Shown here in pieces: positions 7,648 through 16,356 of a stretch of 64,000 bases of DNA. Numbering within the stretch: the stretch's first letter is position 1; each line of letters begins with the position of its first letter. The position numbers and the translations under genes were made by a program. The stretch comes from Phreatobacter stygius (GTDB lineage Bacteria > Pseudomonadota > Alphaproteobacteria > Rhizobiales > Phreatobacteraceae), in NCBI RefSeq assembly GCF_005144885.1, contig NZ_CP039690.1, forward strand, positions 6,498,873-6,562,872, written 5' to 3'. A model generated the notes under the pieces. That model was not told the origin of the DNA, did no database searches, and saw only the letters and a program-made list of their open reading frames with translations.

Positions 7648-8472
7648 TTGTCCGACCGCACACTCGCGCGCACGCGAACCGAGCTCTCCGACTTCCTGAT
7701 GCGCCACCGGAAAAAACTGACGCCGGTCGATGCGGGCTTGCCCTCAACCGGCCACCGCCGCACGCCGGGTCTCCGGCGCGAGGAAGTGGCCGCCCTCGCG
7801 GGTGTCGGCCTGACCTGGTTCACATGGTTCGAGCAGGGGCGCGACATCCAGGTCTCGGAAAGCTTTCTGCTCAGGGTGGCGAAAGCATTGAAGCTGGACG
7901 ATGCCGAGTGCAGCCATCTGTTCCTGCTGGCGCACCGGCGACCTCCGCCAGCTGAAGCCTATCAATGGCCATCCGTTGGCCCGCTCATCCAGAATTTGCT
8001 GGATGATCTCGTTCGGCGGCCCGCTTATGTCGCCAACCTGCGTTGGGATGTCGTTGCATGGAATGAAGCGGCCGATGATCTGTTCGGCTTCACACACCGC
8101 GAGCAACCGGAGCGCAATCTCATCCGCTTGATTTTTGCCGATCCGGAGTTCCGCCGGCGCCTTCCCCGCTGGGGCGATGAAGCACCGAAGTTGCTCGCGC
8201 AGTTTCGCTGCGATCTCGCAGCCGCTCCCGACGATCCGGCCATGCTTGCTCTGATCGATGACATGAAGAAGCTGTCCCCGGATTTCCGTCGCTGGTTCGA
8301 GCAGCCGAGCATGGAAAACCATGCGCGGGGCATCGGCACCATCCTTGATCCCGACGGCACTCGACGCGGCTTCGTGCACGAGATGCTGACCGTGGACGAG
8401 TACCGGCACCTGAAGATGGTCGTCTATTTTCAGCAGGAGAAGCGGGCTTCAGATCATGGCGCCATGGCGTAG
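7648..8472 (+). CDS. XRE-family regulator with MmyB-like ligand-binding domain
   Basis: A 274-residue regulator. The N-terminal HTH (about residues 10-75) includes the family signature RRTPGLRREEVAALAGVGLTW and FEQGRDIQVS. The C-terminal half is the MmyB-like PAS-type domain (LLDDLVRRPAYVANLRWDVVAWNEAA, then NLIRLIFADPEFR). I chose the TTG at 7648 (SDRTLARTRTELSDFL), preceded by GAGGG; an in-frame ATG lies at 7612, but there the leader would overlap the second direct repeat. It is divergent from the DHA2 pump and probably controls it and itself. Members often bind small lipid-like ligands. Confidence 0.85.
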   Translation: MSDRTLARTRTELSDFLMRHRKKLTPVDAGLPSTGHRRTPGLRREEVAALAGVGLTWFTWFEQGRDIQVSESFLLRVAKALKLDDAECSHLFLLAHRRPPPAEAYQWPSVGPLIQNLLDDLVRRPAYVANLRWDVVAWNEAADDLFGFTHREQPERNLIRLIFADPEFRRRLPRWGDEAPKLLAQFRCDLAAAPDDPAMLALIDDMKKLSPDFRRWFEQPSMENHARGIGTILDPDGTRRGFVHEMLTVDEYRHLKMVVYFQQEKRASDHGAMA

Positions 8473-8531
8473 ACATCGTGCTCATCATCGTCGGGCGCGC
8501 CCCGCCATTCCCTTGATCTCACGCCGGTTCG

Positions 8532-9410
8532 CTACATCCGCGCCAGCTCCTCGGCCAGAATCGTCTGGACCATGCGGATGCGCGGACTGGACTGCAGTTC
8601 CTGGTGGGTGACGAGCCAGATCGGCACGGGAACTGGCGTCATCTCCGGCAAGAGCTTGATCACGCCCGGCGTCCGTTCGGCGACCTCGCGCAGCATCGCC
8701 GCCACGCCCATCCCGCGCTTGACCATTTCCCAGACCACGACAGCGGAATCCGAGACCAGCCGGAAATCGGCGGCTTCTATGGGTATGCCGACCTCGCGCA
8801 GACAGGCGGCAAGGCGCGCCGTATCATCGAAGCCGATCAGGCCCGCTTTGGCCAGATCGGCCGGGCCTGCAGGCAGGCCGTTCCGGGCAACCCAGTCTTC
8901 CGACGCGTAGAAGCACGCTTCGGTATCGCGGATATGCTGGCCGATCAGGCCGGACCGGTCGGGGCGCACGTGGCGGATCGCGATGTCCGCTTCCCGCCGA
9001 TGCAGGTTGCTGAGCGCGTTTGCGGCCACGATCACGATGGTGATCTGCGGGGCTTCCGCTCTGATGCGCCCGACGATCTCGGGAAGAATATGGGCGGCAA
9101 AGGTGTCGGTGGCGGAGATGCAGACCCGCCCGCCAATGTCCTGGACCCGACCGCCGGCAGCCAGAGCGACCGAATCCGCCGCGTCACCCATGATGCGGAT
9201 ATGATCGAGCAACTCCGCGCCGGTCTGCGTCAGTACCAGCTTGCGGCCCAGCCGTTCAAACAAGCTCACGCCCAGATCGGCCTCGAGTGCCAGAACCTGT
9301 CGCGACAGTGTGGGTTGCGTCAGACCAAGCTGGCGGGCCGCAGCCGACAGGGATCCGGCAGCGGCGGTCGCGTGAAATGCGCGAATATGGTTCCAATCCA
9401 TCGACTTCAT
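8532..9410 (-). CDS. LysR-family transcriptional regulator
   Basis: A 292-residue LTTR. The N-terminal winged HTH is WNHIRAFHATAAAGSLSAAARQLGLTQPTLSRQVLALE, followed by the linker and a periplasmic-binding-type effector domain from about residue 90. It is divergent from the methyltransferase gene across 88 bases holding the palindrome TACG-TATAT-CGTA at 9416-9428, immediately upstream of its start, a plausible operator. The start may alternatively be the ATG three codons further in (MDWNH). The effector is unknown. Confidence 0.85.
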   Translation of the reverse strand: MKSMDWNHIRAFHATAAAGSLSAAARQLGLTQPTLSRQVLALEADLGVSLFERLGRKLVLTQTGAELLDHIRIMGDAADSVALAAGGRVQDIGGRVCISATDTFAAHILPEIVGRIRAEAPQITIVIVAANALSNLHRREADIAIRHVRPDRSGLIGQHIRDTEACFYASEDWVARNGLPAGPADLAKAGLIGFDDTARLAACLREVGIPIEAADFRLVSDSAVVVWEMVKRGMGVAAMLREVAERTPGVIKLLPEMTPVPVPIWLVTHQELQSSPRIRMVQTILAEELARM

Positions 9411-9498
9411 GCATTTACGTATATCGTAGCTGCAAATTTCGACAATTTTCTTCTTCTGCGCATATCCCTAAGCCGCATTGCAAAGGAGTGCCCCCACC

Positions 9499-10134
9499 GT
9501 GAGCACAACGAGCGACGCCCGTTTCTGGGACCGGACTTCAGGCAAATACGCCAAGGCTGCGATTGCCGATCAGGCCGGATATGAGCGCACGCTGGACCGC
9601 ACCCGCGGCCTGTTGGGGCCAGGCGACAGGGTGTTGGAACTCGGCTGCGGAACGGGAACGACGGCGCTCCGGCTCGCCGGCGATGTTCAAAGCTATCTTG
9701 CGACGGATATTTCCGCGGCCATGATCGCGATCGCCAATGAGAAACACGCCGCTGGCCCGGTGCCGGCCCTCGTCTTCCGCGCCGCGACCGCCGAAGCGCT
9801 GAGACCTGATGCGGCACCGTTCAACGCGGTTCTGGGATTCAGCTATCTGCATCTGGTCCGCGACCTCACGGGCACGCTGCGCCACATCCACGCCTTGCTG
9901 GCAGCGGAAGGCCTGTTCATCTCCAAGACACCCTGCGTCGGCGAGATGAACCCGCTCATCCGGCTTGCGTTGCCCGCGATGCGCGCGATCGGCCAGGCCC
10001 CCTATGCCGGCGTCTTTCGCGCGGCGGAGCTGAGCCAGCAGATATCGGCGGCCGGCTTCGACATCATCGCCACCGAGAACCACGCGACCAAGGGCAACGA
10101 CAACCGTCCTTACATCGTGGCGCGCAAGAGGTGA
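9499..10134 (+). CDS. Class I SAM-dependent methyltransferase
   Basis: A 211-residue cytoplasmic methyltransferase. SAM-binding motif I is VLELGCGTGTTALRLA, followed by the acidic residue in YLATDISAAM and motif IV-like APFNAVLGFSYLHLV. The N-terminus FWDRTSGKYAKAAIADQ is typical of methyltransferase family 11/25 proteins. The GTG at 9499 is preferred because AAGGAG sits 10 bases upstream; an in-frame TTG at 9478 is less likely. It is divergent from a LysR regulator, which is probably its controller. The substrate is unknown. Confidence 0.8.
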   Translation: MSTTSDARFWDRTSGKYAKAAIADQAGYERTLDRTRGLLGPGDRVLELGCGTGTTALRLAGDVQSYLATDISAAMIAIANEKHAAGPVPALVFRAATAEALRPDAAPFNAVLGFSYLHLVRDLTGTLRHIHALLAAEGLFISKTPCVGEMNPLIRLALPAMRAIGQAPYAGVFRAAELSQQISAAGFDIIATENHATKGNDNRPYIVARKR

Positions 10135-10359
10135 GGTGAGCGGACGCTGCGGAGGGTCATTGAGGCCAGTGCTGGAGGACTATGGCGTCGACATGGTTCT
10201 CATCCGGCTCCCGCACGGCTCGCCATCGCTACCGATCGCGCGCCGTGGCGCGATATGCTGCGAAGTCGGCGCTCGATTGCCGAGGGCAAGGAGACGGTCG
10301 CGCCGTGACCGGACCGCCACCGCGTCAACGTCGAAGCGAACGATTGCCTGACGCCGTCA

Positions 10360-11052
10360 TCAAGAAGCGCGCCGCGGCTCGGCCGCAAAGGTACTGAGGG
10401 TAAGCCATTTCTGGATGGCATTGGCGATCGGCCGCTCGCCATCGAGCTCAAGGCGCCCCGCGGCCAGCTCGTGCAGAATCGGCGCAAAACCCATCCAGAT
10501 CGCCGTCATCGTCCGGAGCGAACTGCGGACAAGCAGGTTGATCTCGTAGCCGGGATCGAAGCCACAGAGGTCGACCTTGCCCTTTTCGATCACCATCCAC
10601 CAGTTGCGCTGCGGCTCGGGAAGTTCGGGGTATTGAAACTGAATCGTGCAGCGGCCGGGTAGAAGCGGCTCGGGATTGAGGTTTCGGCGGATGTCCCACA
10701 TCAGCAGCGACGGATCGAGGTTCTTCAGCGAAAGCTGCGATTCCACCCAGCGCTGGCCCCAGAAGCCCATGCCGAGGATGATCGAGCGCAAGTCTTCGCC
10801 GGCCGGCGAGAGATGATACTCGATCGCACCGGACTCGCGCGGGGCGGTGACGATCACGCCCATTTTCTCGAGTTCTTTCAATCTCTTGGAAAGCAGCGCC
10901 GGTGACATGCGCGGCACGCCGCGGCGAAGTTCGTTGAACCTGGTGCTGCCGCAGAGAAGTTCGCGTATAACGAGCGCTGTCCATCGCGTGCACAAGATTT
11001 CGGCTGTCATGGATACAGGGCAAAACTGTCCGTATCCTCCGCGATCTTCCAT
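10360..11052 (-). CDS. HxlR-family regulator with C-terminal SCP2-like domain
   Basis: A 230-residue protein. The N-terminal HxlR winged helix (about residues 5-100) shows the conserved start CPVSMTAEILCTRWTALVIREL, FNELRRGVPRMSPALLSKRLKEL and IEYHLSPAGEDL. The C-terminal half resembles the sterol-carrier (SCP2) fold fused to some HxlR proteins. The ATG at 11052 (MEDRGGYGQ) is chosen because GGAGGAGG lies 7 bases upstream. It is divergent from the acyl-CoA dehydrogenase gene 185 bases away and probably regulates it. Confidence 0.8.
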   Translation of the reverse strand: MEDRGGYGQFCPVSMTAEILCTRWTALVIRELLCGSTRFNELRRGVPRMSPALLSKRLKELEKMGVIVTAPRESGAIEYHLSPAGEDLRSIILGMGFWGQRWVESQLSLKNLDPSLLMWDIRRNLNPEPLLPGRCTIQFQYPELPEPQRNWWMVIEKGKVDLCGFDPGYEINLLVRSSLRTMTAIWMGFAPILHELAAGRLELDGERPIANAIQKWLTLSTFAAEPRRAS

Positions 11053-11237
11053 GCCCGCCTCCTCCGACATCTGCCACATCACTATAGATTACCGGCGCGC
11101 GCGCAGTATGCCAAGGACTTGTACGGTGTGAATGCGATTGGCCGGGCGCGCTGCCCGGTACAGTTCGTGAACTGGAATCCCGACCGCAGGTGCGGGAGTC
11201 TGACCTCTCGAAGGAACCGTCCGGGAGGAGCCGAAAC

Positions 11238-12395
11238 ATGATCAATCCCCTGAAAGTCGAAGCCCAAGGGCAATGCCGCGACGAACTCGTGACGATCGCG
11301 CGGGCTATGGGCGCCAAATTCGCCGAACGCGCGGCCGACACGGACGCAAACGATCGCTTCGTGACCGACAACTACCAAGCGTTGAAGCAGGCCGGCCTGG
11401 TTGAAGCGGGTGTTCCGTCCGAACTCGGTGGCGGCGGCGCGGAGGTGCGTGAACTGGCTGCGATGCTGCGCGAACTCGCGCATCACTGCGGCTCGACCGC
11501 GCTCGCCTTTTCCATGCACACCCATCAGGTGGCAATCCCTGCCTGGCGCTGGCGTCATCAGAAGGTTGCCGCCGTCGAGCCGCTGCTGAAGCGCATAGCC
11601 AACGACCGCATCATCCTCCTGTCCAGCGGCGGGTCCGACTGGATCGGCGGCTCGGGCCGGGCGGCGAAGGTCGAGGGCGGCTATCGCATCACGGCCCGCA
11701 AGGTCTTCACCTCGGGCGCCGAAGCGGGCGATGTGCTGATGACCACCGCGGTCGTCCACAACGAGGGGGAGCCCGACGCCGTGATCCATTTCCCGGTTTC
11801 GATGAAGGCGCCCGAAGTGACGGTGCTCGACACCTGGCGCACGCTCGGCATGCGCGGTACCGGCTCCAACGACGTGCTGATCGAAAGCCTGTTCGTGCCG
11901 GACGCCGGCGTGGCGGTGTCGCGCAAGGCAGGCGAGTGGCATCCGCTGTTCCAGGTGATCGCTACGATCGCTTTTCCGCTGGTCTATGCGGCCTATCTCG
12001 GCGTCGCCGAGAGTGCCCGCGACATCGCCATCGGACTGGCGAAGAACAAGCGGCCGACGCAGCACACGCTCGCACTGGCTGGCCGCATGGACACGGCGCT
12101 GCGCGCCGCCCAGCTTGCCCATGGCTGGATGCTCGATATCGTCGAGCGCAACGCGCCGTCGGCCGACACCGTGAATGAGGTCATGATCGGGCGTAGTCTG
12201 GTGGCGGAAAACGCGATCAAGGCCGTCGAGCTCGCGATGGAATTGGCAGGCGGAGCGGGCTTCTATCGCGAGAACGGGCTGGAGCGCCGGTTCCGCGACA
12301 TACAGGGCGCGCGCTACCACCCGCTCCAGGCCGGCCCACAAGCAGAATATGCAGGCGCGACAGCACTAGGCTTGCCCACGGCGAACATTTACTAA
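11238..12395 (+). CDS. Acyl-CoA dehydrogenase family protein
   Basis: A 385-residue FAD-dependent acyl-CoA dehydrogenase-like enzyme. The N-terminal helical domain (residues 1-115) leads to the FAD-contact region ILLSSGGSDWIGGSG, the beta domain with RKVFTSGAEAGDVLMT and the LGMRGTGSNDV motif, then the C-terminal helical domain ending GGAGFYRENGLERRFRDIQGARYHPLQ. The start at 11238 follows GGGAGGAG. It is more like the broad acyl-CoA dehydrogenase/DszC-type group than a classical beta-oxidation enzyme, so the substrate is open. It is divergent from the HxlR regulator. Confidence 0.85.
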   Translation: MINPLKVEAQGQCRDELVTIARAMGAKFAERAADTDANDRFVTDNYQALKQAGLVEAGVPSELGGGGAEVRELAAMLRELAHHCGSTALAFSMHTHQVAIPAWRWRHQKVAAVEPLLKRIANDRIILLSSGGSDWIGGSGRAAKVEGGYRITARKVFTSGAEAGDVLMTTAVVHNEGEPDAVIHFPVSMKAPEVTVLDTWRTLGMRGTGSNDVLIESLFVPDAGVAVSRKAGEWHPLFQVIATIAFPLVYAAYLGVAESARDIAIGLAKNKRPTQHTLALAGRMDTALRAAQLAHGWMLDIVERNAPSADTVNEVMIGRSLVAENAIKAVELAMELAGGAGFYRENGLERRFRDIQGARYHPLQAGPQAEYAGATALGLPTANIY

Positions 12396-12647
12396 GGGGC
12401 TTGGCGCGGCGGCATCTCGATCGGTCAGGCCCCTCTCGCGTCGCCGCTGGGGGGCCTCAGTGCCGCGGCGGCCGGGCTATTGCTTCGCGTGTCGAACCCG
12501 CCGACGGCGTGTCGCCCGGCGCGGCGCGCTTCGCCGGCCTTTCCTTTGGAACGTCCTGCCATCGGAATCGTTGACCTCGGAGAGCGGCGTTCCGACAAGC
12601 GCGTTCCGGACGCTCGGTGCCGCCAGGCAATCACGAGAGGGTCGGAG

Positions 12648-12809
12648 ATGACAAGCCTCGCAATCGCGCAAACCGAAATTCCGCCCCATCCACCGATGCC
12701 TCCGACCGAACCTGGCCCGCCGCCGGTCGAAGAGCCGCGTCCGGATCGTTTGCCTGACGAAGAGCCGGAGCCCAATCCGGACGAAAACAATCCGCCGAAG
12801 CAGCTCTGA
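12648..12809 (+). CDS. Small proline-rich protein
   Basis: A 53-residue product starting MTSLAIAQTEIPPHPPMPP with many PP and EP pairs and an acidic end (PEPNPDENNPP). GGGTCGGAG precedes the ATG. Similar short proline/glutamate-rich proteins are common hypotheticals in Hyphomicrobiales. It is too simple to assign a function; coding status rests on the ribosome site and composition. Confidence 0.45.
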   Translation: MTSLAIAQTEIPPHPPMPPTEPGPPPVEEPRPDRLPDEEPEPNPDENNPPKQL

Positions 12810-13049
12810 CGGGAGGCCGGCGGACAGATCAAGCCGTTGCCTGGGCGGGGCAGGGCGCCGACGGCCCGCGCCCGGAGCGTCGCCCTTGGCGACGGCCAGA
12901 GCGAGACGGTCCCCTCCGTGGTGGAGAAATGCGTGGAGCGACCCGACTTGGAAGGCAGCGGATGCGCACATCTCTCAAAGGGATCCGAATTCGCAGCCCT
13001 TCGAGGCTTCGCACGAGAACCACGGATAGCGCGCGCGCCGCCCTTTTCC

Positions 13050-13140
13050 GTCATGGCCGGCCTTGTGCCGGCCATCCACGCATGGCCTTGACCGCGGAAG
13101 ACCGGACGACGTGGGTGGCCGTGACAAGCACGGCCATGAC
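13050..13140. repeat. REP-like palindromic element
   Basis: The left arm (13050-13080, begins GTCATGGCCGGCCTTGTGCC) and right arm (13110-13140, ends GCACGGCCATGAC) are imperfect inverted repeats around a 29-base centre. This is a dispersed intergenic element type of alphaproteobacterial genomes. The preceding bases from about 12961 (CTCAAAGGGATCCG) may belong to the same repeat family. It lies between the proline-rich gene and the PhnB-like gene and can fold into a long hairpin. Confidence 0.65.
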
Positions 13141-13257
13141 GAAGCGAGGAACGGCGCGCCAAGACACGGATTGTCGAGATGTGTGAATCCGCTAACGCGG
13201 AAGACGGCGGATGAGGATAGAAGGCTGGAATTTGGCTTCAGAGCGAAAGGACACGTG

Positions 13258-13731
13258 ATGGCCAAGAACACCATTTGCCTCTGGTACGACAAGGACGCCG
13301 AGGCTGCTGCCCGCTTCTACGCCGAGACCTTTCCCGACAGCGCGCTGGGTGCCGTCCATCACGCCCCCAGTGACTACCCGTCCGGCAGGAAAGGCGACGT
13401 GCTGACGGTCGAATTCACGGTTGCCGGCGTCCCTTGTCTCGGCCTCAATGGCGGCCCCGCGTTCAAGCAGAGCGAAGCCTTCTCGTTCCAGATCAGCACC
13501 GAGGATCAGCAAGAGACCGATCGCTACTGGAACGCCATCGTCGGCAATGGCGGCCAGGAGAGCGCATGCGGATGGTGCAAGGACAAGTGGGGTGTCTCCT
13601 GGCAGATCACGCCGCGCGTGCTCATCGAGGCGATGGCGGCCGGCGGCGATGAAGCAAAGCGCGCCTTTGATGTGATGATGGACATGACGAAGATCGACGT
13701 CGCCGCGATCATTGCGGCGCGCCGCGGCTGA
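13258..13731 (+). CDS. VOC-family protein, PhnB/3-demethylubiquinone methyltransferase-like
   Basis: A 157-residue PhnB-like glyoxalase-fold protein. It starts MAKNTICLWYDKDAEAAARFY and continues with GDVLTVEFTVAGVPCLGLNGGP, TEDQQETDRYWNAIVGNGG and CGWCKDKWGVSWQITP, all typical of the family. AAAGGA precedes the start. Members are soluble and mostly uncharacterised; no enzymatic role is established for this subgroup. Confidence 0.85.
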   Translation: MAKNTICLWYDKDAEAAARFYAETFPDSALGAVHHAPSDYPSGRKGDVLTVEFTVAGVPCLGLNGGPAFKQSEAFSFQISTEDQQETDRYWNAIVGNGGQESACGWCKDKWGVSWQITPRVLIEAMAAGGDEAKRAFDVMMDMTKIDVAAIIAARRG

Positions 13732-13899
13732 CGCGACGATGGCAGATCGGGGTGACGTCGACCAAGCCGAAATTCCCGCCGAGTTCGGCATGGCGCCGGA
13801 TGAACTCGGCGCCCAACAGGGCGGGCCTCTTGAGATGCCGCCCGGTTCGTCCCTTGCCGTCAGGTCCCGACAGGCCAGCCCGAGCCGGCCGCCATGCGC

Positions 13900-14043
13900 T
13901 CACATGGACGATGGCGTCGACTGACGGTCGACCATGCCCTGGCTCGACGAATACCAGGAGGGCGGCTGCTGATGATAACGCTGCGCAAAAACCGGTGTCA
14001 GCGAGGCGACGACAAACAGGCCGACAAGAATGATCTTGGTCAT
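13900..14043 (-). CDS. Tiny secreted protein
   Basis: A 47-residue product with a signal peptide MTKIILVGLFVVASLTPVFAQ and a short polar mature part containing SSS and a QQPPSWY segment. AAGGA lies about 10 bases upstream of the ATG. It lies downstream of, and on the same strand as, the response regulator. The function is unknown. Confidence 0.45.
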   Translation of the reverse strand: MTKIILVGLFVVASLTPVFAQRYHQQPPSWYSSSQGMVDRQSTPSSM

Positions 14044-14217
14044 GACCGGGGTCCTTCGTTCTGGCGCCCCCGCAAAGGGGCTCATCCATCACTTAGGACG
14101 CCTGTCCAGTAGCCACTATCGACGGATACCCGAGGGCCGGAGCGCTGAATCTACCGAGCCCGGTGGCGGATTTCCCCGGGGTGGGAAAAGCCGCGCGCTC
14201 GGCCCCGCATTCGCCGT

Positions 14218-14847
14218 TCACGGCTCGACCAGCTTGTGGCGCATGGCATAGCGGATCAGCTCCGCCATGGACTTCGCGCCGAGCTTGCGCATGGCGGTCG
14301 AACGATGGGTCTCGATCGTCTTCACGCTCACCCCCAGTTCCGCCGCGATCTTCTTGTTGCTGGCGCCTTCGGCGATGAACTGGACCGTCTGGCGTTCCCG
14401 CGCGGTCAGATGCGGCGCCGGCTTTCGGCTGCTGATGAAGCTCGCCAGCATGGCCTCGGAGGCCCGCGCGGTGAAATAGGGTTGCGACAGCGACAGGGCG
14501 TTGACGGCCCGGATGAGATGTTCGTCAGCTTCGGTCTTCAGCAGGAAGCTGCGGACGCCGGCGCGCAGGATGTCGCGGATGAGATCTTCGTTGTCATGCT
14601 GCGTGAACATCAGGATCTGGATCTGCGGCAAGACCTTGCGCACCTGCCGGACCACCTGCAGGCCGTTCAGCTTGGGCATGAAATAGTCGAGGATGGCGAC
14701 ATCAGGCCGTTCCTGGATCGCCAGACGCACCGCTTCCGGGCCGTCCGCCGCCTCGCCGCAAATCTCCCAGTCCCCATAGGACTCCAGCAAGCTTCGGATG
14801 CCACGACGGACGATCTCGTGGTCTTCGGCCAAGAGGACCCGCGCCAT
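14218..14847 (-). CDS. NarL/FixJ-type LuxR-family response regulator
   Basis: A 209-residue two-domain regulator. The receiver (residues 1-120) has the acidic pair in LLAEDHEIVRRG, the phosphoacceptor in DVAILDYFMP and the conserved Lys in SFLLKTEAD. The C-terminal LuxR HTH has LTARERQTVQFIAEGASNKK and VKTIETHRSTAMRKLG. It is a close paralogue of the regulator at 36092-36721. It lies 132 bases downstream of the Bat operon on the same strand; a GGGTTTACCC palindrome sits in that gap (14952-14961). No kinase is adjacent; the kinase at 28414-30768 is the nearest candidate partner. Confidence 0.9.
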   Translation of the reverse strand: MARVLLAEDHEIVRRGIRSLLESYGDWEICGEAADGPEAVRLAIQERPDVAILDYFMPKLNGLQVVRQVRKVLPQIQILMFTQHDNEDLIRDILRAGVRSFLLKTEADEHLIRAVNALSLSQPYFTARASEAMLASFISSRKPAPHLTARERQTVQFIAEGASNKKIAAELGVSVKTIETHRSTAMRKLGAKSMAELIRYAMRHKLVEP

Positions 14848-14979
14848 GACGATGCTCCTTCGCCCCGTGGTTCAATGGTAGCCGGCGCAGGTGCACGCGT
14901 AACTTGTCGGTTTCACTGATCGGGCCGGGAAAACACAACCGCTTGCCGTTGGGGTAAACCCGGCCTCCGCCATTGGGCA

Positions 14980-16356
14980 TCACCGGGGCTCGCCACCCGG
15001 GTTGAGGCTTGCCGGAAGCACCGGCCGGAAGCCTGGGCGCCGCCCGGTCTTCCAGGTGTTTCGGGCCGCCTGAAGCGCGGCGATCAGGTTGCCGCCAGGC
15101 CAGGCGCCCGGCCCGCGTCCGCCGCCGCCATAAAGCCGCTGTTCGAGCCGCGCGATCTCAAAAGCCGGACGAGCGGCCGCGTCACCCGGCGCCTTGTCCC
15201 GGATGGCCGCGGCCCGGTCGGATGGAAGGCGATCCAGCCAGATCAGCAGCGCCGCGTAGATGTCTTCGGGCGATCCTCGCCGCGCGGCGCGCCGGAGCCG
15301 GTGATAGGCGGCCTGTTCCGATGCCGCCCGGTGCAGCCGGCGCGCAGCCCACCAGGCCGCCAGCCGGCGCAGCAGCGGCGGCAGGACGACGGCGGACCCC
15401 GCCACCAGGGCGACAACGCCCAGGACCGCAAGCCAGTGCTCGCGCAGCCCCAGAAGGGCCTGCCGGACAAGCGACTGCGCAACCTCGCCGGCGGGCTGGC
15501 CAGGCGCGGGGGCGACATGGATGGCGAGCGCCGGCAGCCGCGCGTGTTCGACACGGCCGGACTGGCTGTTCCACCAGTCGAGCCCGATTGCCGGCAGGAC
15601 ATGGTCGCCGGCCCGCTCGAACGTATAGGTCACCGATTGAACCCGCCGGCCGCGCCCGGTCGCGCCCCGGTCGCCGCCCCGGTCCTCGACGATGGGCTGG
15701 CCCGGATAGGCGGCGACCCCGTCCGGCGCGCTCGCGCCGAATGCCGGCAGAAAGATCGCCGGCAGGTCGTCGGCCTCGGCCGTGATGGTGCGGGTGAGGG
15801 CGTCGCCGACCTGGAAACGTGTGCCTTCGGGCGCGAATGTCTGATCGAGCGTCAGGCGCGGCGCCGCCAGGAACGGATCCAGCGCACGGGCGGCATCCGG
15901 GATGGTTGCCGTGAAGGTCAGCTGCGGTGTGACCAGCCTTGCGGTCGTGCCACGGGGCGGGTCCAGGGCATAGGTCAAGGTCACCGTCGCGGGTGCCAGG
16001 GCGAAGCGTCCGGGCTCCTGGGGATAGATGTCGTAATCGGCCATGACCCCGGCCAGGGTCACGTCGCCGCGGGTCTCCGAGATGCTGGTCTGCCCGGCCG
16101 GCCGGGTCACCGCATTGGATATCTGCAGGTCGGGAAATTGCGCCGGCTGGGTCAGGAAATTCGGCGCCAGGGCGCGGATCCGGACTCTCACCGGCCGGCC
16201 GACCACGACCGTCGACGGCTCCAGGGTTGCCTCGATGGTCGCCTCGATTTGGGCTTGGGCCGGTGCCGGTTCGACCGGCGCCGGCTGGGCGACGAGCGGC
16301 GTGCTCGACACCAGGACGAGCAGGATCGCCGGCGCCTGTCCTGGGGCCCACCTCAT
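14980..16356 (-). CDS. BatD-like membrane-anchored protein
   Basis: A 458-residue periplasmic protein. It has a signal sequence at residues 1-22, beta-sandwich BatD-type repeats (IEATLEPSTVVVGRPVRVRIRA, DITLAG-type strands, FTLDQTFAPEGTRFQVGDALTRTI), a membrane helix near residue 300 (LAVLGVVALVAGSAVVLPPLL) and a cytoplasmic C-terminal tail with a helical DUF-like region. Its ATG overlaps the TGA of the upstream BatB gene (ATGA). It is the last gene of the MoxR/Bat operon, which in other bacteria supports envelope stress tolerance or MoxR-dependent protein maturation. Confidence 0.75.
   Translation of the reverse strand: MRWAPGQAPAILLVLVSSTPLVAQPAPVEPAPAQAQIEATIEATLEPSTVVVGRPVRVRIRALAPNFLTQPAQFPDLQISNAVTRPAGQTSISETRGDVTLAGVMADYDIYPQEPGRFALAPATVTLTYALDPPRGTTARLVTPQLTFTATIPDAARALDPFLAAPRLTLDQTFAPEGTRFQVGDALTRTITAEADDLPAIFLPAFGASAPDGVAAYPGQPIVEDRGGDRGATGRGRRVQSVTYTFERAGDHVLPAIGLDWWNSQSGRVEHARLPALAIHVAPAPGQPAGEVAQSLVRQALLGLREHWLAVLGVVALVAGSAVVLPPLLRRLAAWWAARRLHRAASEQAAYHRLRRAARRGSPEDIYAALLIWLDRLPSDRAAAIRDKAPGDAAARPAFEIARLEQRLYGGGGRGPGAWPGGNLIAALQAARNTWKTGRRPGFRPVLPASLNPGGEPR

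Noticed and set aside
5228-7699. Open rightward frame of 823 codons
   Set aside because: It lies antisense to the hypothetical gene at 5423-5923 and the DHA2 pump. Its product is a low-complexity Arg/Gly/His/Gln mix without family features, as expected from high-GC shadow frames.
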